Source: Chloroflexota bacterium
Lineage (GTDB): Bacteria > Chloroflexota > Dehalococcoidia > Tepidiformales > Tepidiformaceae
Assembly: GCA_025350285.1 (NCBI GenBank)
Contig: JANXYE010000382.1
Location: 1 to 5,098 of the forward strand
DNA length: 5,098 nucleotides
Direction: 5' to 3'
Shown here: piece by piece, positions 1 to 5,098 of the stretch
Layout of the letters: the number at the start of each line of letters is the position of its first letter
Position numbering within the stretch: position 1 is the stretch's first letter
Notes under the pieces: model-generated
The model's database searches: none
Told to the model about the DNA's origin: nothing
The model's input: only the letters and a program-made list of their open reading frames with translations
Program-made: the position numbers and the translations under genes

Positions 1-265
1 GTCTCATCCGCGAGCCATGGCCGCAGGATTCCCGGAGGATCGGCACAGTGCGCATCCCAGCCGTCGAGGCGCCGGTGCAGCTCCGCTTCGTCGTCACGAA
101 AGATGCCGAGGTCAATGTCTGCGTGCTCTGGACAGTCCGACCCGCGAACGCCTCGATTGCATACCCGCCGGCCACCCACCACAAGAACGGAGCGTCATTG
201 AAGAGCTCCGCCACCGCTTGGGGTGTCAATGGATCCCAGTGCCCCCAGGGTGTTTCGGTCCTCAC
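1..265 (-). pseudogene. Frameshifted, partial aminoglycoside-adenylyltransferase-like nucleotidyltransferase
   Basis: This is the N-terminal part of a small nucleotidyltransferase resembling ANT(2'')-type aminoglycoside adenylyltransferases and Lnu lincosamide nucleotidyltransferases, which transfer a nucleotide to a drug hydroxyl. The real substrate cannot be told. Seen: a GTG at 265-263 opens a frame reading MRTETPWGHWDPLTP, then WWVAGGYAIEAFAGRTV (residues 29-45). The family pattern then resumes in another frame, from base 128, as EHADIDLGIFRDDEAEL and later WDAHCADPPGILRPW. One missing base between 130 and 129 explains the switch: a G there gives CGA (Arg) and restores GRTVREHADID, the family's GR-x-x-R-x-H-x-DID core. 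The paired metal-binding aspartates would be residues 50 and 52. About 88 codons are visible, roughly half the family's usual length; the rest lies past base 1. The start overlaps the mfd stop (GTGA), implying coupled translation. It is either a true pseudogene or a sequencing/assembly error. An automated caller might instead start the second frame at a GTG near 179 and lose the GG motif. Confidence 0.72.
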
Positions 266-3200
266 GCTGGGCCAGCCATCGTGCGGACCACCTTCACGAG
301 CAGCGGCATCCAGTTCGTCCCGGCGGAGACGCGGTCCACCCGCACCTGGTTCGGCCCCACCAGCAGCCCCATCGATCCTAGCCCTTCCACCCGCCGCCGC
401 ATCTCCTCCGGTACGCCGCCGCGGACTCGCAGGTGGAACATATGCTCGTCCGTCTTAATACTCTCGACCCGCGCCCGCCGTGCTACAGACTTGAGCAGCG
501 AGACATAAAGCAGATTCTCGACAACCGGCGGTACGGCCCCGAAACGGTCCCGCAGCTCCGCCTGCATCGCCGCCACGCCTTCAGCGGAATCGATCGCCGC
601 GATCCGCTGGTAGACGTTCAGGCGGTCGTGGATGTCCGCGACATAGTTCTCCGGGATGTGCGCGCTTACCGGCAGGTCCACGGACGGTACCGGGGGGAGC
701 CGAGGTGGAGGGGCGTCGCCCGTGTACGAGGCCTTGATAGCGTTGACCGCATCCGCCACCAGCTTCGAATACATGTCAAAGCCAACGGCCGCAATGTGGC
801 CGCTCTGCTCGTTGCCAAGCACGTTCCCGGCGCCGCGGATCTCCAGGTCCCGCAGCGCTATTTGGAAGCCCGCGCCAAGTTCGGTCGCCTCAAAGATCGC
901 CTCTAGCCGCTTCTGGGCATGCTCATTGATGGTCCGATCCTTTTCGTGGAGCAGATAGGCGTAGGCACGGTTCGCCCCACGGCCCACCCTGCCCCGGAGC
1001 TGATAGAGCTGGGCCAGCCCCAGTTGATCCGCGTTATTAATGATGATCGTGTTTGCGTTTGGGATGTCCAGGCCGCTCTCGATGATCGTCGTGCAGACGA
1101 GGATGTCCTTTTCGCCCGCACCGAACTCCAGCATCACGCGCTCGAGTTGTTCCTCTGGCATCTGGCCATGGCCAACGGCAATCTCGGCGCCCGGCACGAT
1201 CTCCCGCAGACGTGTCACGATTCGCTCGATGTTGTGCACCCGGTTGTGTACGAAGAAGACCTGTCCCCCGCGTTCCGTCTCGCGTTCGATAGCCTCCCGG
1301 ATGATCTCGTTATCCCACTGGAGGACGTACGTGCGGATCGGGAGACGCTCCTCTGGCGGCGTCATAATCGTGCTCATGTCCCGAATCCCGGCGAGCGACA
1401 TCTGCAGTGTGCGCGGGATCGGCGTCGCCGAGAGGGTCAGCGTATCGACCTCCGCCCGCATCTGCTTGAGCCGCTCCTTGTGGCTCACGCCGAAGCGTTG
1501 CTCCTCGTCGATGACCACGAGGCCGAGGTCTTTGAAATCGACGTCTCGGCCCAGGAGCCGGTGCGTCCCGACCGCGATGTCGATTTCGCCTGAACGTATG
1601 CCAGCCACAATCTCCCGCTGTTCGTGGTCGCTTCGGAAGCGCGACAGCACCTCGACGCGCACCGGAAAGCCGGCCGTACGCTCACGGAAGGTCTCGCCGT
1701 GCTGCTCCGCCAACACCGTCGTCGGCACGAGCACGGCCACCTGCTTGCCATCCGCGACGGCCTTGAACGCCGCCCGGATGGCGACCTCCGTCTTCCCGTA
1801 GCCCACGTCCCCGCAGATCAGCCGGTCCATCGGCCGCTCGCGCTCCATGTCTGCCTTCACCTCGGATATCGCCTGGAGTTGCTCGGGCGTTTCGACGAAG
1901 GGGAACGCCGCCTCCATCTCCATTTGCCACGCGCCATCGGCCGAGAACGCGTGTCCCTGCGCCAGTTCGCGCCGTGCGTACAGATCCAACAACTCCTGCG
2001 CGAGTTCGACCACCGCTTGGCGCACCCGCCGCTTGGCCCGCACCCAATCCTGGGACCCAAGGCGCGTCAGCGACGGAGGCCCATCGGCCGGCCCGACGTA
2101 GCGGCTCACCGATTCGAGTTGGTCGGCCGGCACGTAAATCCGGTCGCCCTCGGCGTACTGTAGTTCGAGGTACTCGCGCTCCACCCCTTCGAGGCTTCGC
2201 CGCACCATCCCGCCGTAGCGCGCTATGCCATGGTCGGCGTGAACCAGGTGGTCGCCAACTTCGAGGGTCGAGACCAGATCGTCGCGCACGCCCGTCCGCG
2301 TCCTGGTTGGCCGGCGGCGCTTACGAAACCCGAAGATCTCGGCGTCGGTCACGAGGATCAGCCGCTCCCCGGCGGTAAATCCTCCACCCGCCGCCGTCGG
2401 GACGACCACGATCTCCCCATCGCCGGGGACGACTTCCAGTTTCCGCTTGAGCGTCGCGCGGATGCCCTCGCCGTCCATGATTTCGGCCAGGCGCAGGGCC
2501 TGTTGGCTGGCGATAACCACGGTCTTCCCCGCCTTCGACCATTCGCCGCATTGCAGCGCAAGCGGGCGGAGTTTGCCGGCGAAGCTGGGCGTTACATGCA
2601 GGTCCAGCCGGTACGCCCCGAGTTCCTCCGTGCCGAACCGCTGGAGCCGCGTCACGCCAACGCGGCCCGCGATCCAGGCCGAGACGACCGCTGGCCCGAC
2701 GCGCAATTGAGGCAGCCCCGCAGGCACGCTCCCGCGCCTCTCCAGCTCGTCGCGCGTGCGGTCCTCGTGCTCGACCTGCCGCTCCAGCGCCGCCAGGCCC
2801 TCTTCCTCTTCATCGACAAGCACCTGACCCGCCGTCGAGCAGTGATCGAGCCCGCTGCTCTCGTACAACAGCGGTTCGAGGAAACCCTCGTAGTCGCTCC
2901 GCTCGCCCGCCGCCACCAGCTCCAGCTCTTCGATGACGGCATCGGCGAGGTCCCCGCTCGCCTGAAGCTCATCGACCAGCCTGCGGGCGGCGTCACGCGC
3001 GGTCCGCGTCCCGATGGCGACCGGTTCAACGCGCGCCGCCGGCACCCGGCCGATACTTCGCTGCGTCGCGATATCGATGAGGCGAATGCTCTCGATTTCG
3101 TCTCCAAGGAACTCGATCCGGAGGGGCTGGAGGCTTCCGGTCGGGAATACATCCACGATGCCGCCACGGTGGGAAGCCATGCCCGGTTGTTCGGCCAGGT

Positions 3201-3684
3201 GCGAGACCGCGTAGCCCATCGCTTCCAGGTCGCGCAGCAGGGCGGCCGGCGCCATGGCCTGGCCGACCGCGAACGCGATCGCCCCGGAGGCCGCGGAGGG
3301 CCCAGCGCGATGTTCCGAAAGTGCCGCCCACGAAGCGACCACGAGGCCCCGCCCGCCACTCGCGAGGATGTTGAGCGCTCTTGCCCGTTCCACCCCGGCG
3401 AGCGATTCGTCGCGGGCGAATTCGTACGGTAGTCCTTCACGCTCCGGCAGACGCGCGAGCGGCGCCCCATCCAGAAAGAGCGCGACCTCCTCAACCGTCG
3501 CCTGCGCTCGTGCGGCCGTCGACACGACGAGGAGCGTCGGGCCATCCGCCTGGAGCGCCAGGGCCGCGACCACCGCCGCCCGAGCGTTCTCCGGCAGCCC
3601 AAGCGGACGCCCGGCGGCGCCTTGCAGCAGCCCCGTTAGTGCACCCGCTACCCCGGCCAGTTCGCCTGCCACGCGGCGAGACAC
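262..3684 (-). CDS. mfd: Transcription-repair coupling factor Mfd
   Basis: Mfd is an ATP-driven DNA translocase that recognises RNA polymerase stalled at a lesion, pushes it off and recruits UvrA to start nucleotide excision repair. At 1140 aa it is full length (E. coli Mfd is 1148). Domains in order: UvrB-like N-terminal module, about residues 25-220, with HRGGIVDVFP at 172-181; a poorly conserved middle region; CarD-like RNA-polymerase-interaction domain, about 470-530 (GDHLVHADHGIARY); RecG-like translocase with Walker A GDVGYGKTE at 625-633, Walker B DEEQ at 726-729, SATPIPRTL at 752-760, TTIIESGLDIPNANT at 865-879 and QLRGRVGRG at 895-903; and a C-terminal TRCF domain, about 1000-1125. 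All helicase motifs are intact, so the protein should be active. The start is GTG; the in-frame stop TAA upstream leaves no earlier start, though a second GTG at codon 5 is possible. No strong Shine-Dalgarno is visible. It is divergent from the solute-binding gene and overlaps the downstream nucleotidyltransferase by 4 bases. Confidence 0.98.
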   Translation of the reverse strand: MSRRVAGELAGVAGALTGLLQGAAGRPLGLPENARAAVVAALALQADGPTLLVVSTAARAQATVEEVALFLDGAPLARLPEREGLPYEFARDESLAGVERARALNILASGGRGLVVASWAALSEHRAGPSAASGAIAFAVGQAMAPAALLRDLEAMGYAVSHLAEQPGMASHRGGIVDVFPTGSLQPLRIEFLGDEIESIRLIDIATQRSIGRVPAARVEPVAIGTRTARDAARRLVDELQASGDLADAVIEELELVAAGERSDYEGFLEPLLYESSGLDHCSTAGQVLVDEEEEGLAALERQVEHEDRTRDELERRGSVPAGLPQLRVGPAVVSAWIAGRVGVTRLQRFGTEELGAYRLDLHVTPSFAGKLRPLALQCGEWSKAGKTVVIASQQALRLAEIMDGEGIRATLKRKLEVVPGDGEIVVVPTAAGGGFTAGERLILVTDAEIFGFRKRRRPTRTRTGVRDDLVSTLEVGDHLVHADHGIARYGGMVRRSLEGVEREYLELQYAEGDRIYVPADQLESVSRYVGPADGPPSLTRLGSQDWVRAKRRVRQAVVELAQELLDLYARRELAQGHAFSADGAWQMEMEAAFPFVETPEQLQAISEVKADMERERPMDRLICGDVGYGKTEVAIRAAFKAVADGKQVAVLVPTTVLAEQHGETFRERTAGFPVRVEVLSRFRSDHEQREIVAGIRSGEIDIAVGTHRLLGRDVDFKDLGLVVIDEEQRFGVSHKERLKQMRAEVDTLTLSATPIPRTLQMSLAGIRDMSTIMTPPEERLPIRTYVLQWDNEIIREAIERETERGGQVFFVHNRVHNIERIVTRLREIVPGAEIAVGHGQMPEEQLERVMLEFGAGEKDILVCTTIIESGLDIPNANTIIINNADQLGLAQLYQLRGRVGRGANRAYAYLLHEKDRTINEHAQKRLEAIFEATELGAGFQIALRDLEIRGAGNVLGNEQSGHIAAVGFDMYSKLVADAVNAIKASYTGDAPPPRLPPVPSVDLPVSAHIPENYVADIHDRLNVYQRIAAIDSAEGVAAMQAELRDRFGAVPPVVENLLYVSLLKSVARRARVESIKTDEHMFHLRVRGGVPEEMRRRVEGLGSMGLLVGPNQVRVDRVSAGTNWMPLLVKVVRTMAGPA

Positions 3685-3723
3685 CTCACGGCCCGCCGCG
3701 GCATTCGCGATGGGCTCACCCCC

Positions 3724-3729
3724 ACTTTA
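3724..3729 (-). promoter_or_regulatory. Weak -10-like element for mfd
   Basis: On the minus strand TAAAGT matches the TATAAT consensus at four of six positions. A start about seven bases downstream would give a leader of some 33 bases before the mfd GTG. The hexamer 17 bases upstream (CGGACG) is only a poor match to TTGACA. This is a tentative call, based on position in the only gap where an mfd promoter could sit. Confidence 0.25.
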
Positions 3730-3757
3730 CGCGACTCAGCGCTGGGCGTCCGGCGCC

Positions 3758-3766
3758 TGCTACGAT
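3758..3766 (+). promoter_or_regulatory. Extended -10-like promoter, probably giving a leaderless mRNA
   Basis: TG-C-TACGAT combines the TGn extension with a TAnnnT -10 hexamer (four of six against TATAAT). The hexamer ends six bases before the ATG at 3773, so a start seven bases downstream falls on the A of the start codon. No GGAGG-like ribosome site lies ahead of that ATG, which fits leaderless translation. No recognisable -35 is present, as is common for extended -10 promoters. The call rests on spacing and motif only. Confidence 0.42.
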
Positions 3767-3772
3767 CGGGCA

Positions 3773-5098
3773 ATGGCTCTCGTTTGGGAATCAGGCCGGT
3801 CCCTCACCCGCAGGCGCTTTCTCGCCGCGGGCTCCGCCGCCTCACTCGCCACCGCCGCACTCGGTGCTGGCTGCGGTGGGAAGTCGCCAGCTCCGAGTTT
3901 GGCCTCGAATACGTCGGTCGCCGTGGCTCCTGAGCCGGCGTCGCAAACACCATCTTCCAGCGCCACCGCCGCGCCACGGCCACCGGGTTCAGCCACGGTC
4001 ATGTCGCCGAGAGCGTTCACGTTCGACACGTTCGACGCGCTTCGCTCAGGCGATCCGGCAACACTCGAAGTACTCGGGCGAACGCACTCCCGCCTTCTGA
4101 ATTGGGCGGATTTCGACCGCCAGCTCATCGCCGGCGACCTCGCCACATCCTGGGAGCAGCCGGAACCCGGCGTCTGGCTGTTCTACCTCGCTCCGGCCGC
4201 TCGCTGGCACGACCGCCCACCGCTGAACGGCCGTCCACTAACCGCCGAAGACTGCGTCGCCCACCTCCGACGGGCGATGGAGCTGGCCTCTTCGATCAAG
4301 CTGCCGCTCATCCAGCATGCACACGACTACGCGACTATCAGCTCGGTCACAACGCCCTCGCCCGGGCTCCTCCGCGTCGAAACCACCGCGCCGGACCCGT
4401 TTCTCCTCCATACCTTCGCCAGCCGCTTCGCACTCGTCCAGGCTCCGGAGACGGTCACCGCCTTCGAAGCCCACTGGGCCGAGCTGAAGCCCGATCAGGT
4501 TGCCGGCTCTGGGCCGTTCGTCTACAGCGGTGAACGAGACGGTGCCCTCCGGTTTGCCGCACACCGCACCGGCCACCGCCCGCCGCTGCTCAATGCGCTT
4601 GCCGTCATCCCGCCTTTCGACCCGGTTCGCGCATACATGGACGGCGGGGCGACACAAGTCATCACGCGTGATCGTCGTGACGCGGGCACGCTCACCGCCG
4701 CCGGGTCCGCCGCCACCCTCTGCTTCGAAGAGCAGCCCGTGGTCCTCGGCTGCTTCGCCGGCGCGCCGCCCTGGGAGGACGAGCGCCTGCGACGGGCGCT
4801 CTCCGGGGCGCTCAATCGGCAGACGCTGGCACAGTTACTCTTCGGCGGTCGTGCGGCGCCCGCCGGGCCACTCGCCCCGGTCTTCGGCCAGTTCGCGGCC
4901 AACCCCGAACACCTGGCTTCCTCCTCAGGCTTCCGCTCGGATGTCGATGAAGACCGGCGAGACGCCCGGGCGCTCTGGAGCGCGGCCGGCGGACCGGCGC
5001 TCGGGACGATCACGATCGACTTCCCGAGCGTCTTCGACCCGCTCTATAGCGCCAGTTCGGTCGTCGTCCAAATGCTGAATGAGGCCCTTGGCACGGCC
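3773..5098 (+). CDS. ABC transporter substrate-binding lipoprotein, SBP family 5 (partial, 3' end cut)
   Basis: This is the extracytoplasmic binding protein of a peptide/nickel-type ABC importer, expected to be lipid-anchored on the outer face of the membrane and to hand its ligand to a permease. The frame is open for 442 codons to the window end; family members usually run 500-600 aa, so roughly 80% is present. Seen: a twin-arginine-type signal TRRRFLAAG (residues 12-20), a hydrophobic stretch, then lipobox LGAGC with the lipidated Cys at 34. A Ser/Thr/Ala/Pro-rich tether follows to about residue 78. Family hallmarks come after it: LATSWEQ (123-129), RWHD (144-147), NGRPLTAEDCV (152-162), VAGSGPF (243-249, the usual GTGPY site) and DERLRRALSGALNR (336-349, usually RxAlxyAiDR). 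The ATG is chosen because the signal peptide begins just inside it and a -10-like element sits directly upstream. The ligand cannot be predicted. WHD is followed by Arg where Gly is common, so it is a divergent member. Permease and ATPase genes are expected downstream but not visible. Confidence 0.9.
   Translation, partial: MALVWESGRSLTRRRFLAAGSAASLATAALGAGCGGKSPAPSLASNTSVAVAPEPASQTPSSSATAAPRPPGSATVMSPRAFTFDTFDALRSGDPATLEVLGRTHSRLLNWADFDRQLIAGDLATSWEQPEPGVWLFYLAPAARWHDRPPLNGRPLTAEDCVAHLRRAMELASSIKLPLIQHAHDYATISSVTTPSPGLLRVETTAPDPFLLHTFASRFALVQAPETVTAFEAHWAELKPDQVAGSGPFVYSGERDGALRFAAHRTGHRPPLLNALAVIPPFDPVRAYMDGGATQVITRDRRDAGTLTAAGSAATLCFEEQPVVLGCFAGAPPWEDERLRRALSGALNRQTLAQLLFGGRAAPAGPLAPVFGQFAANPEHLASSSGFRSDVDEDRRDARALWSAAGGPALGTITIDFPSVFDPLYSASSVVVQMLNEALGTA

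Noticed and set aside
48..458. Plus-strand frame with GGAGG nine bases before a GTG
   Set aside because: It runs antisense to the nucleotidyltransferase and on into the mfd 3' end, and its product becomes low-complexity Pro/Ala/Arg. The minus-strand reading of the same bases gives clear family motifs.
2230..3432. 400-codon open frame on the plus strand, antisense to mfd
   Set aside because: It is codon-aligned with mfd, so stops appear only where mfd uses TTA, CTA or TCA, all rare in high-GC genes. The Arg/Pro/Ala-rich translation shows no family features. The shorter plus frames at 433-906 and 919-1593 have the same explanation.
3738..3757. Small GGCG/CGCC inverted pairing in the divergent gap
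   Set aside because: The stem is only about four base pairs and such pairings are expected by chance at this GC content. There is no U-rich tract, so it is not a terminator.
3760..4146. Minus-strand frame of 128 codons upstream of mfd
   Set aside because: It lies opposite the signal peptide, tether and early domain of the solute-binding protein, whose motifs are unmistakable. The antisense product has no recognisable features.
4500..5078. Plus-strand 192-codon frame and minus-strand frame 4522-5013
   Set aside because: Both overlap the solute-binding gene in other registers and translate to Ser/Arg/Pro-rich sequence typical of GC-rich shadow frames.

Overview
This is a high-GC bacterial window with three protein-coding loci and almost no free intergenic space. 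No RNA genes, CRISPR arrays, insertion sequences or notable repeats were seen. Full-length Mfd marks it as bacterial chromosome. High GC, GTG starts, a twin-arginine-type lipoprotein of the family 5 solute-binding group and a short AadB/Lnu-like nucleotidyltransferase together suggest Chloroflexota, with Actinomycetota as the main alternative. That placement is inference only.

Minus strand, 3684 down to 1: a complete mfd gene (transcription-repair coupling factor, 1140 aa) occupies 262-3684. Its TGA stop overlaps a GTG start by four bases (GTGA, 262-265). That GTG opens a second gene that leaves the window at base 1. It encodes the N-terminal half of an aminoglycoside-2''-adenylyltransferase-like nucleotidyltransferase. 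Its reading frame is broken near 129-130, where one base appears to be missing, so the conserved protein is split between two frames. The two genes look like one translationally coupled transcription unit.

Plus strand, 3773 to the right edge: a 442-codon open frame, cut by the window end, encodes the start of an ABC-transporter substrate-binding lipoprotein (SBP family 5, the peptide/nickel type). It has a twin-arginine-type signal and a lipobox cysteine. Permease and ATPase genes, if present, would lie beyond 5098.

The 88-base divergent gap (3685-3772) must hold the promoters for both directions. On the plus side, an extended -10-like element (TG-C-TACGAT) lies so that transcription would begin at or next to the ATG, which suggests a leaderless mRNA. 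On the minus side only a weak -10-like TAAAGT is visible.

I found no convincing new biological system. The most useful observation is the hidden, frame-broken nucleotidyltransferase coupled to mfd.
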